DNA of 64,000 nucleotides. It comes from Armillaria gallica. Lineage: Eukaryota > Basidiomycota > Agaricomycetes > Agaricales > Physalacriaceae. The stretch spans positions 992,001 through 1,056,000 of the forward strand of contig JBANDB010000002.1 in the NCBI GenBank assembly GCA_037576215.1, given 5' to 3'. The position numbers were made by a program, and so were the translations under genes. A model generated the notes under the pieces. It saw nothing but the letters and a program-made list of their open reading frames with translations. It was not told the origin of the DNA and did not search any database. How positions within the stretch are numbered: the stretch's first letter is position 1; every line of letters starts with the position of its first letter. This document shows, piece by piece, positions 22,890 to 33,900 of this stretch.

Positions 22890-24856
22890 TCAACCGGACC
22901 GCTTCGCCACAAGCGCCTTCAAGTTTTGTCCCCGATGCACTGGAACGAAGTACTCTTTAAAATGTGCGAATTCCTCGACTCTACAAGACGGAACAGGTCA
23001 ACGCAGGGCATTAGGGATCAAAATATACCACTTACCTCGCGCCATCGTATATCTTCAAATCCAGCTTGCGGAACACATTCCCAAGGATAAGATAAAGTTC
23101 AGCCCAAGCTAGACTGTCCCCGACCGTCAGAAATACAGATGATGAAAGGCGGACCAGTCTCACTTGATTCCCGCGCACATCCTCGTCCCTCGTGAGAAAG
23201 CCACTAGAGAGTTTTCTAGCTCATGGGCATTTGGAGCGAGCCATCGGTCGGGATTAAAATGTAGCGGATCCTTAAAGACCTCGGGATCGAGGTGGACGAA
23301 GCTTACGGCCATCGAGACGTCAACCTGATACCGTGTGATCCAGACAATCAGACGAACGTTCAAACGTGAAAAAAAACCCACGTACCCCTGCTGGGACGGC
23401 ATAATCGGAAATCCAAGTTGCTTTCTGTACGACGCGAGGTAACGCAGTGACTACCCCATGACTTAAGCGAAGGGATTCCTTAATGAAGGCAGTCTAGAGA
23501 ATGATCATCAAGAATATAGGTCCGGGATTGAAATCATTCTTGCTTACGAGGTAGGGCAATTTCTCAAGCGATTGAAGAGGCATCGGCTGCTTCTGGTCGG
23601 ACCATGTGTCTTGGAGCTCTGCTGTCAGTTTGTTGTAGACATACGGATCGTTGAGCGCATAGAACATCCCGGTATAGCATGCATTTCCGACGGTATCACT
23701 TCCCGCCTCAATCAGAAGCATCGCCTAGGATACTAGTGAGATAGTAGGCGACTGACATAGTGCTAAAGGGTTACCTCATCAAGGAGAGAATTCTTGGATG
23801 GCCTCGTATGCTTCTCCGAACTTGGATGCAACAAATGATGGTAAATCACCTCATGTGCGTCCTTGAGATCATCTTCATGGTCAACAAAATTGTCGATCTG
23901 CTTTGTGAGCATGTCACGAAGGTCAAGATTTGCACGCAAAGTAGGGTCAAGCCTGAGGATGATAAAGTCTGGCAAGTTCATGAGAACTACGGGAAGAAGG
24001 GGGAACCATTTCCAGACCCAAAGGTTCTGAATTTGGATGGCAATATTGAGGAGAAGCTGGTGACGGAAACCGGGGACATCAAGACAGCCAAAGGATTGAC
24101 CAAAGCAATAGGTGGCGATGACTTCAAGAGCAACCGCGCGGAAAGCAAAGTAAAAGTCAACCGGTTCATCGGCATTCTCGGACAGGCGAGATACTAGCTT
24201 ATCAACCTGTCATAATATTAGATGATCGCTTATCGGCAAGTAAGGTAACCGGACTTGCAGTTGCCTGCACGACGCTTTCAAGTCGAAGTACCGCACGTCG
24301 ATGGAAGAAGGGTGCCATCATCTCGCGACGCGTCTTGTGCTTCTGAGGATCTGTAAATCCAAAGGAGGCCTCCGTGAAGTAGAAACATTTGTAGAAGAAT
24401 GGTTCCTTTGTTAGGTTCGTCCCCGTCCGGTAGATATCGCTGTATGCTGAGCGTTCACTGAAGTGCAACTGAAGGCCAAGGCTCAGTCAAAGAATCCTGG
24501 CGAACTGAAGAAGCCACGTACGGAGTTGGGTCCATAACGGACGACAGGACCTATTCGGAGATAATCATGAGAGAGCCGCTCAATGTAACACAGACAAAAT
24601 ACTTACCGTAAACCTTATGCAACTCTGCCAAATTTGACAACATCTCTCCCCCCGCAACCACATCGTAGTAAAAATGGTACAGACTTGAAACTGCAGCGAG
24701 TTTTGGACCGGGGAATTTGGACAGCGGATGGAGATAGAGTCGGTAGAACACGACAATCGCCAGCCAGGAACAAGCCAAGGTCATCAACGATTTCCCTGAG
24801 AAAATCCATATAATGTCGGCGAGACTGGCATTGATTCCATCAATACGACGATCCAT
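22890..24856 (-). CDS. Cytochrome P450 monooxygenase (trichodiene-oxygenase-like)
   Basis: An ER-anchored haem monooxygenase. The N-terminal anchor ([20 protein letters not shown]) leads into [20 protein letters not shown], typical of the fungal group that includes trichodiene oxygenases. Later motifs: [46 protein letters not shown]-helix [13 protein letters not shown]-helix [11 protein letters not shown] (ExxR), FNPDRWLAP, and the haem loop [10 protein letters not shown], followed by [20 protein letters not shown]. The last exon ends [19 protein letters not shown]. The seven or so introns are ~50 bp and restore frame, including the short acceptor before VEEFAHF. It is divergently arranged with the acyltransferase at 25260, suggesting shared control. 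Confidence 0.9.
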
Positions 24857-25259
24857 GCTCCCAGTACTTGATGTCGTTAGAGGATGGAAGAAGAGGATGG
24901 CCCGAGAGACGGCCCGTAATGCTAATGCTAGAGCTTAGTGATCCACTAGGGGCCACAAGGGACCACATGTCGAGTTCCAACGACTTCTAAGGGTATTTTC
25001 TGATATTGCATAGGCACGAGTGGTGTGAAGAGATCAAGGTCCAACTTTTCCATTTTAGGCAAATCACTGATTTTGCGACCAGATCGTGTCCAGATTCGCT
25101 GACACGCGGCAGTAGCAGGAACTGGCCAAACTCCTATCTTTCGTAGATTCCTTCTGATGCTCCCTGCACAAATGGCATGATAACACGCGAAATACAAATA
25201 GAGTATAGTGGGATCCCGATGGATTCTTCATCTTCACGGCTCAGGTTACCGTTACTGCC
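24857..25259. promoter_or_regulatory. Shared divergent promoter region
   Basis: About 400 bp between the start codons of the minus-strand P450 and the plus-strand acyltransferase. No gene is supported in it. I cannot point to a specific binding site. Confidence 0.5.
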
Positions 25260-27091
25260 ATGTCTACATCATTGAGTCCTACTGATCTCAAATTCGGTAC
25301 CGCAGACGGGAAGCTGTGGACACGAAGGCTCTATGGCCAGGAAGCTCAGGCTGCATACTTTATGTGGGTCTCTATTGCTTTCTGGATATACGACCCTGAC
25401 ACATTGAATTCAGTGACCATGGCGAGGGTTTCACCATGTATGCCGGAACCTTGACCGCTCGTTTCACACCTCCCCGTTCTCGCACCGAACTCGCTTTGCC
25501 TATTCAAAAAGCTTGGATCAAGGCGCGCCATCTTTCCCCTTCAATTGCTTGCAGGCAAATCAAGCACGACGGCCACTACTGGTTTGAATATCAGGTACCC
25601 ACAGCTGCCGAGGCACAAGCATGGGCTGAGGAGACGATATTCTGGCACGAGGAGCCCAAGACGCTCCTACAGACAGACTTGATGCTTGAGGACAAGTGGT
25701 GGAGGTGCAGCGACGGTCTGTATATCGTCCAGCTACATTTCGTGCCATCCGCGGAAACTCCCGGCGACTGGCACATCGGGTGAGTCGACCGTTTTTGACC
25801 ACTATTGATCAGTCACTAAATATGATCTTCAATTCAGTTACCTCGCGCCGCATAACAGTATAGATGGTCGATCTCTCATGAAACTACTGGAGCACATCCT
25901 GACTTGGACGCTTGAAGAACTCAAGACACCTTCTGCAGGGACACCAGAGCTCGAATGGGGTTCCGAACCTGTCCGTCTAGCGCCCACGCTTATCCTAGCT
26001 GCGAAATTACCTCTGGATCAGGCTCCAGAGCCAAAAGCCGCTCCCGCCCCTCCTCCGGGATTCGTATGTTATGTTTCATCCTCTCATCCTCCGCAAAACA
26101 ATAAAATATTGTACAGATCCCCTTCCTACCAGCGGTAGTAGACGCCGATCATACGTACGCCAACGAGGCGAACAATGTCAACGCTTTGCTTAGCCTTACA
26201 CCTGAAGAGACGGCCCGATATCGTCAAGTGTGTCGCGCACATGGCGTAACAGTTACCGACCTGATGCTCGCACTCCTCGCCCTTGCGGAAATAGAGTCCA
26301 CCCTGCAGGTAGCGCTAAAGTCAGACAACGGAGAGCTTACCGCCAAGAATATCGGCGCCTACGAGCAGGCGTCGCATTTCCTCTTTGGCTTTTACTTCAT
26401 TAACCATGTACGTTTGTCGCTATATCACCTTACCATCACAGCTCATATGTTCGACATACATACAGCGTCACAAGCTTCCCGGAGAATATGCGACCCTCGA
26501 GGACGGCGCCCTTCTCTTCGGTTGTGAGGGTACGAGCCTATTGTTTGACATGGCGACCATGCGCAAAGCCATCCTATTCGACAAGGAGACCGGAAAGATC
26601 CAGCGTACCGTCACTGACGAGGTCCTCTGGGATGGAATCATCAAAATGAGCAATTCCGTCGCAAAGAGCACTCCGGTACGTCCATCGACCCATTCATCGA
26701 CCCACCTTGTCTTATCACCTCCTAGTCCGACTGGACTGCCGTCTTCCAGCGCGAGGTAGACCGGCAATTCGCGCTCGACGAGGGGTTGCATGACGATACG
26801 GCGTTCCACATGCGGGTACCCATGATGTCCTCCATCGGTGATTACCATGCTATGGATATCCTCAACCCATTCGTCCCTGAGACAGGAGCACTCGCGAAAG
26901 AATTGTCCGTCCTAGGGCAATATCACACCATTCGGGTCACTCACCCGCTCATCGTCCCGATATGCTGGCAATACGCTGGTCGGATAAACTTTTCGTGGTC
27001 TTCCGGGCGGAAATGGCTCTCGCAGGAGAACATGGATCTGTATGCTGGGATATTCAAGGAGTGGCTAGATATTTGTATTGGAGAGTTGTAG
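25260..27091 (+). CDS. CoA-dependent acyltransferase, Tri3-like
   Basis: Six exons can be laid out exactly, with introns 25364-25413, 25780-25837, 26064-26116, 26408-26465 and 26676-26725, all GT..AG and in frame. The ~500-residue product has the BAHD/condensation-like fold pattern of fungal 15-O-acetyltransferases: LQLHFVPSAETPGDWHIGYL, then APHNSIDGRSLMKLLEHIL, where H-N-S-I-D-G stands at the HHxxxDG catalytic position, PVRLAPTLILAAKLPLD, HGVTVTDLMLALLALAEIE, and a C-terminal half with INFSWSSGRKW. Family members transfer acetyl or acyl groups to hydroxyls of secondary metabolites. The first His of the HH pair is replaced by Pro, but the second His and the Asp are kept. It pairs head-to-head with a P450. 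Confidence 0.82.
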
Positions 27092-27754
27092 GCGTAGAGC
27101 ATTAGTATACCCTGACTTATACTTAAAGAGCGGTAGATCTGTCGCATGGAATGTTCGTGTATGTACAATCTGAATCTATTACAGTGAGCGTCAGCGAGGC
27201 ATTCGAAGAGCTCGAGCTAGCAGATGTTGAATCAATTTCAGTCAGGGGACGGCGACTTACTAGAATTCTTGCGGGGTTTTCTTCAGGGACATCTATCAGA
27301 AGGGAACCCCCCTCCCGGCGTCAGAAACGATAGGCAGGTAAGGCTTAGTCTAACTCTCCAGGCACAGTATAGCAATCCGAACGAAAATAGCTGTTAAGGA
27401 CAAAGAAAAACATGACAGACTGCGAATGAGACGCAGCAATTTTTTTCCTACGCAATCATAGTTTGATAAAAATGGCGTTCCAAGAGGAATCAGATTCGGG
27501 AGAAACAAATGTTTCACAAATTCGATGATGACTAGAGAAGAAATGTAACATTCGCCAACGAGATCTAAGTCCGCCATCCCACATAAACACAATAACATAT
27601 GAGATCGTCATGCAAAAGCTGGCTAGCAGTCATTTCCTCTCGTGACGGAAATGAGGTCAAGGTCGGCCCGGTTAGAAAGGAACACGACCAACGCCAGTCA
27701 GAGCATCCGATGATGACACTTGATGACACTCAGTCGAGAGCCCTTGACATACTA
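27092..27754. other. Intergenic; no supported gene
   Basis: Convergent 3' flanks of the acyltransferase and F-box copy A. No open frame with a motif. Confidence 0.5.
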
Positions 27755-27809
27755 TAGCGCCCTGATAAATAAAACATGAGAACATGTATCGAATTAGTCG
27801 AAATGTTGA

Positions 27810-29150
27810 CTAACTGTTAATTACTTCAACTTCCAAGATACCTCTATCTTTCAACAAAGGCATGCTCTCCTCAACTTGACGCTTCCATCTATCAAGATCC
27901 CCAGCGTCCTTGTTTTGAACTCGGACCTCACAGTTGCATTCAGCAAAATAATAGCATATGTCATCGACAGAGTCATGCATCCTGATACGAACATGCTCTA
28001 ACGCAGGTAACGCTAGCCTGTCGACCTCCGCGCAAACACGAAGAGAATACTGCACGTTGTTCTGCCCGGCGCGATACACGTGTTCTACAGTCAAGGTTCG
28101 CAACGTAGGATTAAGGCGCGTTTCCGGAACCGAACTTGAATTGAGGCCCGGAAAATAATCAGGCACAATTGTGTAGAAAGAGGAGAGGTTTTTGTGTCGG
28201 CTCAGGTCTAAGCCCACCTGTCGCTCTTGCGGAATGAGTCAGTGAGTGCGATACAGTCGTCGAAGACATTACCTTACCTATTCGGGGGTCGATACTATCC
28301 AGAGTGAAACATTCAAGCGTTTCCTGCATCTCATTAAGCAGGCTCTGAATAAGAGAAGAGGGTGTGAAGCCGTTTATTTACAGAGAGAGGCGTCGGATAC
28401 CACTGATACCGTACAGAGATTGGGTGAAGAACAACCAGGAAATATTTTGGGCTCCGGAGATAGACAAAGACTCCAGCGCTGGTAGACCGCTCGGTGGAGG
28501 GCGACACGACGGATAAGGTTCGGACGTCTCTACTCCTCCGTAACAATCCACAAGCGACAAATGCTTTAGTGCTGGGTTCGCAGCAGCACAGTGAACACAT
28601 CTTCAAAAACAAAGTGGCCATCCGAGTCATTTTGTAAATCAATTCCTTTCAAGATAAGCGTTTTGAGTGATAGAGAGCGAAGGGCTGCGAGGAAGAGGGA
28701 GTGCGTCTCGACAGGAAAACTGACCCGGGGTCGAAATCTTTGTGAGCGAGCGATGAATTCGAGATGTGACAGATTACGGAGAGATTGAATGATGGAAAAG
28801 AGGGATGGGTACATGAGAACGTCTGTCATCCACTGTGGCTTCCCATGAATTCCGAATCGTGTGACAAGCGGGGCGAGATGAGGAGAATGTTCGAATAATG
28901 CGGCAAGGTTCTGGAATTGGTACGGCTGCCCGGCGTACTTTCGAAACAGATCCAATTCGTCGATGTGCACGATAAAGACGTTTGAATAGATATGATGGCG
29001 ACTACAGGGAAGGAATGCACGGGATACCAGGGAGCACGCCCGTAAGGTGGGGACGTCGTCGTGCAAAAAGTCGAGAGTACAATCAACGAGCTCCTGGGGC
29101 ATAGAAAGGCTCGAGTCGCCGGGTACGTTGTTCTTGACTGGTGTCGTCAT
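27810..29150 (-). pseudogene. F-box protein copy A, frameshifted
   Basis: The F-box motif is at the N-terminus (SMPQELVDCTLDFLHDDVPT then ACSLVSRAFLPCSRHHIYSN), followed by a leucine-rich body (FSIIQSLRNLSHLEFIA; LFLAALRSLSLKTLILKG). F-box proteins bind Skp1 and choose substrates for SCF ubiquitin ligases; this basidiomycete type is highly expanded. At about 28580 two extra bases (ACTGTGCTGCTGCG instead of ACTGCTGCTGCG) break the frame; the rest (NPALKHLSLVDC; GLPALESLSISGAQNISWLF) continues in another frame, and the final exon ends GILEVEVINS. I start at the ATG of MTTPVK. Either a recent pseudogene or an assembly error. Confidence 0.75.
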
Positions 29151-30257
29151 GGGCAATTTATTTCTGTATGCCTACTGCAAGGGTCAGTGCTTTCCTGGGT
29201 GGAAGGAATTTACAGCAACGCACGAAAACGTTAGAAATCTTCTAAGCAGCCTGAATAATATCCGCCGTCCGGGGTAGCCACTGTAGTGAAAATTTGTAAA
29301 GGGAACGACGATGATGGTGGTACGGAAGCAAGAGTGATCGGGTCACTGCCTCTTGATCCGTCACCACCACTACCGTGAGCGTACCATGTTCAACAATACG
29401 GTATATTTCCTGTTCTAAATGCCATTGTAGAGGAAATTACCTGGAGTCCTTCGTAACATTGACAGTCTAGTCATTCGTCGCCCGTCTCTACCTCCAGGAT
29501 TTCTTCGCAACCGACCGGACACCGTCGAGCAGAGTAGCAAAGTCGTCGGCCATGGGCTCCGGTGAGCACGTTTCGCACGTCCTCTAATGAACTACAAATT
29601 GTTGATTCTGGTATAGGTCAAGCGGCGAGTCCCTGTGCTGGACCTTTTTTTGCGGTCGCCATGGTGCGGAGGAGTCGTACGGCAAATCATTCGATATACA
29701 GTTCCCGCTCTGATTCAGAACTGTGGCGATAAGTGCAAGTGCAGCTTCATGAATTGGGCGGGGCTGCCGTGCTGACTGGTCGAGGAGGACGCTCGGTGAG
29801 CAGCATTACTGCGTATAGTCTGACACCATCTTATTTTCATGCAGGCTGCGCGGTGCACCTTTTCATTCATCACTCTTTCGCGCAGTGGTCGCTTCAATTC
29901 TCATCCCAAGTCAAGGATATTCAATCAGAGACCAGGATAAGAGTGTTCCACTGACTCGAGGGTCAGTCTCTGCTTTGCCGTACCCCTTTGAGAACCAATT
30001 GATGTCGTCCTTCCTTAGATATGGACTCACTCGAATGCACGAAGAAAGAAAAGAGATTTATTTTGAGCAAGAGTCCATGACAATTGTTCGAACCACACTG
30101 CCTGCACCTCCTTCTGCACTACGATTTTCATGCATCGATCTGGAGATTGCTGGCCGGCGCTTCCCCTTGCGACTGAAAAGAGACTGAGCTTGACCTCGTC
30201 TCAGAGGGACGCGAATGATGCCAACACCCTAGTGGCAGCGCACCCGATGGCGAACAC
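29151..30257. other. Upstream spacer of F-box copy A; no gene
   Basis: Shares blocks such as GGTGGTACGGAAGCAAGAG with the matching spacers in units B and C. That word is followed by an inverted partner with GGTGGTGACGG-like sequence, a small potential hairpin near 29310-29380. No conserved ORF. Confidence 0.5.
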
Positions 30258-30617
30258 TTAAAAGAACCCCGCTCCCATGTTAGCGTCCACTACAACTTTC
30301 GCAGGCGCAGGTCTGGGAGCAAAGCCCTTTCTTCTGCGGGGAAGCGAGCCAGCTCTGGGTTCGAGATGACCCTTCGCAGGAATGACTGGACCGAAATCCG
30401 GTCGGGTGAACGAGATGAAGAAGGTTACGCCTCGACGTTCTCGAAGGCTCCGACCGTCTCCATCTGAAGCGGATAGTATGGAACTCGTCGTCATCCCAGA
30501 TACGGAGTTTAGAGAGTCAATGGACTCGGTGGACGACGACGAAGGGGGATGATTGTACAATGCCATGGCGGACATTGATAAAGCTGATTGGGTGTTCTGG
30601 TGGTGGTAGGTGTTCAT
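30258..30617 (-). CDS. Small conserved hypothetical protein, copy A (119 aa)
   Basis: An intact frame, MNTYHHQNTQSALSMSAMAL to NMGAGFF, serine-rich at first (PPSSSSTESIDSLNS), then with a conserved block GVTFFISFTRPDFGPVIPAK and a basic RRRKGFAPRP segment. I do not recognise it. Equivalent frames exist in units B and C: B is split by a hAT-like insertion and C has a stop at the Ser-rich region, yet most codon positions still align. It sits upstream of the F-box gene on the same strand, about 1.1 kb away. Whether it is expressed cannot be told. Confidence 0.55.
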   Translation of the reverse strand: MNTYHHQNTQSALSMSAMALYNHPPSSSSTESIDSLNSVSGMTTSSILSASDGDGRSLRERRGVTFFISFTRPDFGPVIPAKGHLEPRAGSLPRRRKGFAPRPAPAKVVVDANMGAGFF

Positions 30618-30793
30618 GTTGTTTCTGGTCTAGGAGTAGGGGGCTGACCGGTATTTATATTGTTTTCGAAATAGCCCCTCTGCACTATAGGAGCCTTTTT
30701 TCGAGACAACGTGACCGTAATCTTCCTCAAAGAAGCGCTTCCTGAAAATGCATCCGCGGGTTAATTACCTGAAAGATTAGACCCCGCGGGAGC

Positions 30794-31101
30794 ATTACTC
30801 CACACATACAGATGAGGGTATGCATAAGTTGGGATGTCATCACCGCCGTTACTGAAGACTTTTCCTGCAAAGAAGAACTACGAGGACCCATTGGGGTTCA
30901 AGCCGTGGAAGTTCTCTGATAAGAAGAGAGAGGATGGCGAGGGCATTCGCCACCAGATGGTGACGACCAGCTTAGATTACCTTCTTTTTGGTGGTGGGCG
31001 ACCCGCTTGGCGAGTCTAAATCTCAACCCGAGAGCCTGAAGCTGACTCCTGTTCACAGTCCGGGTCGCTTCCTCGCCGTTAATGAGTTGAAGGCTCTCAT
31101 G
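30794..31101 (+). pseudogene. P450 tail fragment A
   Basis: Matches the last-but-one exons of P450 B1 and C1: the 3' end of the exon before NYEDPLGFKPWKFSDKKRED, the intron, and DYLLFGGGRPA followed by the PGRFLAVNELKALM exon. The intron is retained, so this is a DNA-level duplicate and not a retrocopy. The splice donor after the haem-loop exon reads GCGAGT in place of GTGAGT, as in fragment B. Homology stops after GGCTCTCATG. No upstream P450 sequence is present. Confidence 0.85.
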
Positions 31102-32286
31102 TCTTTTTGGTACATGGCTGTATCGATAACGATGCATTGGCCTTCAATTCAGAGTTACGCTACGGGGAAATGACGCATGACTTTACTTGGGTGTAGCGGT
31201 GTTATAAGACGTCCTTCGATGCATCAAACCCATTGATCATGAATTCTGAGATGGACGACAGTGGGCCGATGCCGGCCCGGACTTCTCCACCAGACGCAAC
31301 AAGGCTTTCCACTCGAAGTTCCAAGCGGCGAAAATTGAACGTCCAGTGAGGAGATGGTGGTAGTGTCAGCTTGTTCACGGTGAACTAATGCCGTTGATAT
31401 GGCGTAAATGTATAGCAAGGTAATTCGTGCACATGATACACGATCACTGTTGGCGCCGGTTCCTTTTCAGGACGGAAAAATGTATTCTAAAAATGTCGTG
31501 ACTTTTCGTCAATGCCCATACCACCACCATCGATTTTCGCGGTTTGTTTCCTGGGCCCAAATCCTCGCCTCCTCAGATCTGAAAAGCCTCTCTGTGTGCT
31601 GCAAGACGTTGCATAGAGAGCATTTGCTTTGATGGATGGCTCGCCGATTGCTCGGATGACGCCGGATTCGAAACTTTGGCGGCTTCGGACTGCATCCTCG
31701 CCAGGAGCTCGGACCTGGAAATGTTCGTGGACCCAGGGGGCCGAAATAACGACCCAGACATACCGTCTTGGACTCTGGTCGTCGTTACGTGCCATCCCTT
31801 CACGTCTCCACACCCTCCAGACCTTGAACGCCCTCGGAACATTGTTCTCCTGCATGTCAGTATCTCTAGCTGCTCTATGAGCGCTGTGACGAGACACCAG
31901 GACTGTGGGAGGTGTACTTTACCCTATCTATAGGGCTCCGGGAAGCGACATTACTCAAGCTTGTGCCCTGAGTAGGTCCCCTCCCCGAGACTGGTCGACT
32001 CCAAGCTTGTGCGCTGGGTCGCTCCAAGTCGTTCCGTGCTCAGGTTCAACAATGACAATTGACTGTCGCTGAGTTACTTTTGTTGACTTGCGATACTCAT
32101 TGGACCGCCGATTATTGGGTATCATGCCAGACGAGGCTGCTATGACTTGGGACACATCATGTACTTCACCTTGCTTGACAAGGTCTCCCCCCGGGTCGCA
32201 AAAGTTGTGATTTCCTAACATGAGCAAATAGATAACAACAAAGGTAAGCAACAATGTTAAATAATGTTTAAAAAATTTCTGGTATG
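31102..32286. other. Intergenic; first part repeated in unit B, rest unique
   Basis: 31102-31440 matches 47711-48020. Beyond that, overlapping open stretches on both strands at 31487-31897 have no recognisable domain. No gene is supported. Confidence 0.45.
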
Positions 32287-32288
32287 TA

Positions 32289-32650
32289 CTTATTGCTGTT
32301 TGCAGAATAGTTGGCGCAGCTGCCTTTTTGGGCTCGCTCGCGTTTTTTGGCAGTTTCGACGTCGAAAAACTTTTCAGTTGTATCTTGCTCATTTCTTCAC
32401 ATAATTGCATGAAATTTTATATATTCATCATCGCATCGTTGAGCTGAAGATGCTCGTACAAATTTCAAGACGCAAAAACCAATATTTAAATGTACTAAAA
32501 ATACAGCCAGAAAAATCAACATTTCAGCTACTGTGAGAGAACGCGGGGACGGATGAGCATGGATTAAGCGCGAAATCCATTGTAGACATCTGCCCCAGGT
32601 GCGAGTGTAGTATGGGAGTGCTCCAGCATGCGGAAGGAAATGAAATGGCA
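32289..32650 (+). repeat. Left terminal inverted repeat
   Basis: Pairs with 35954-36315. Contains an internal hairpin-prone word TTTTTCGACGTCGAAAAA-like at ~32355 and a TTTAAAT box. Transcription of the transposase probably starts within or just inside it. Confidence 0.9.
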
Positions 32651-32688
32651 CATGGCTCAGCCGATCAGCTTGCTTGCTTCCTACCACC

Positions 32689-33833
32689 ATGCCCCGGGGT
32701 GTTGCCATTCCTAAGGCACTGGCTGAGACAGTTCTGCGCATGATAGGAGATGGCATCGAACCAAAGAAAATCAAGCAGCTCACCGATGTCAGTATACGGC
32801 AGCAACAGCGAATTATCAAGATCTGGGAGGAGACTGGGGAGGTTCCCAAACCGAGGCTCCGGGTTGGTAGGACACGAGAGGTGTCAGCAGCAGAGGCATA
32901 TATATGTTTTGAAGCACTCCTGACTCCATTTTCTCTCTCATACACTGCCAGTACCTCCTCGGTTGCATCAACAATACATGTGATTCATACCTGGATGAAC
33001 TCCGTCTTTCTTTCGAGGCGATATGCGGTCATTCAATCTCTGAAACAACAATATGGAGGACCTTGAGGAGAGGCGGGTATACCATGAAGAAGGTGTGTTA
33101 CAATGATAGTGGCCCTAATATTGTATTGACTGTGTCACACTTGGCAGTTGACATGAGTAGCCATTGAGCGAAGCATCCTCAAACGAGCCCGATTTATCCA
33201 GACTATTTCGATGCAATACACGTCAAATCAGCTCGTCTTTGTGGATGAGAGTGCTGCAGACCGTCGAACAACCTACCGGGGCTACGCTTGGTCATTGAAG
33301 GGGCAACGGGCAGTTCGAAAGGCCTTCTTTGTGCGTGGACGGAGGTATGTACTACCTCTTCTGCTTGTGCTAACCGAATCTGAATGAACCCGATTTGTCA
33401 GGTACTCCATACTTCCTGCACTGAGCCTTGATGGCATTCTGACGGTTGACATCGTGGAGGGATCCTTCAACAAGATTCGTTTCGTGCGCTTCATTGATGG
33501 TCTCCTTGCTGTCATGAACCCCTGGCCTTACCCCAACTCAGTCATTGTCATGGACAACTGCCGCATTCACAAATGTCCGGAAGTTCTAGATATGATTGTA
33601 GCACGGGGATGAGATATGAGTTTCTGCCGCCTTACTCTCCTGATTTCAACCCAATTGAATTAGGTTTTTCTGCAATCAAGGCACATGTTCGACGCAACGG
33701 AAACATTGCTCGTGCCGCAATGTCAGAAGACGATGACACAGATGTATATATGTTATTAAATGAAGCAGTCTGGTCTATAGATGTTGACGACGCTCGGGGA
33801 TGGTATTCACATTGTAGTTATTCTGTAAATTGA
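32689..33833 (+). pseudogene. DD34E transposase (DDE_3, Tc1/mariner-like), damaged
   Basis: An N-terminal helix-turn-helix region (MPRGVAIPKALAETVLRM; DVSIRQQQRIIKIWEETGEV) is followed after an intron by YLLGCINNTCDSYLDELR and ISETTIWRTLRRGGYTMKK, a second HTH typical of Tc1-like proteins. The catalytic core shows LVFVDESAADRRTTYRGYAW (first Asp), [12 protein letters not shown] (second Asp) and [11 protein letters not shown] (Glu), with 34 residues between the second Asp and the Glu. Lesions: TGA at the Arg codon in LT-stop-VAIER after the second intron, and loss of one G at about 33608 (CGGGGATGAG). The family cuts and pastes DNA at TA sites. Three introns of about 55-75 bp fit. Confidence 0.88.
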
Positions 33834-33900
33834 TATCTAAATTGCTCGTACGAAAAGAAATCGGTGTCGGAGTGGGGTGTGATATGATCTCAAGACAAAA

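Larger units (their letters stand above)
27755..31440. repeat. Segmental duplication unit A (partial)
   Basis: Homology with units B and C starts about 50 bp beyond the F-box 3' end (AAAACATGAGAA) and covers the F-box gene, its upstream spacer, the small ORF, a P450 tail fragment, and a ~340 bp block that also follows the P450 tail in unit B. The two full P450 genes of units B and C are absent here. Confidence 0.85.

Noticed and set aside
23985..24010. Suspected frameshift in the P450 at a C-run
   Set aside because: Recounting gives five bases in the run, and the frame then reads [16 protein letters not shown] without a break.
23760..24197. 145-codon plus-strand open frame over the P450
   Set aside because: It is antisense to the exons [13 protein letters not shown] to NSLLDE of the P450, which has clear motifs; the plus-strand reading has none.
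31487..31897. Overlapping frames on both strands as a gene
   Set aside because: No domain, no convincing splice sites, and neither frame is conserved in unit B.
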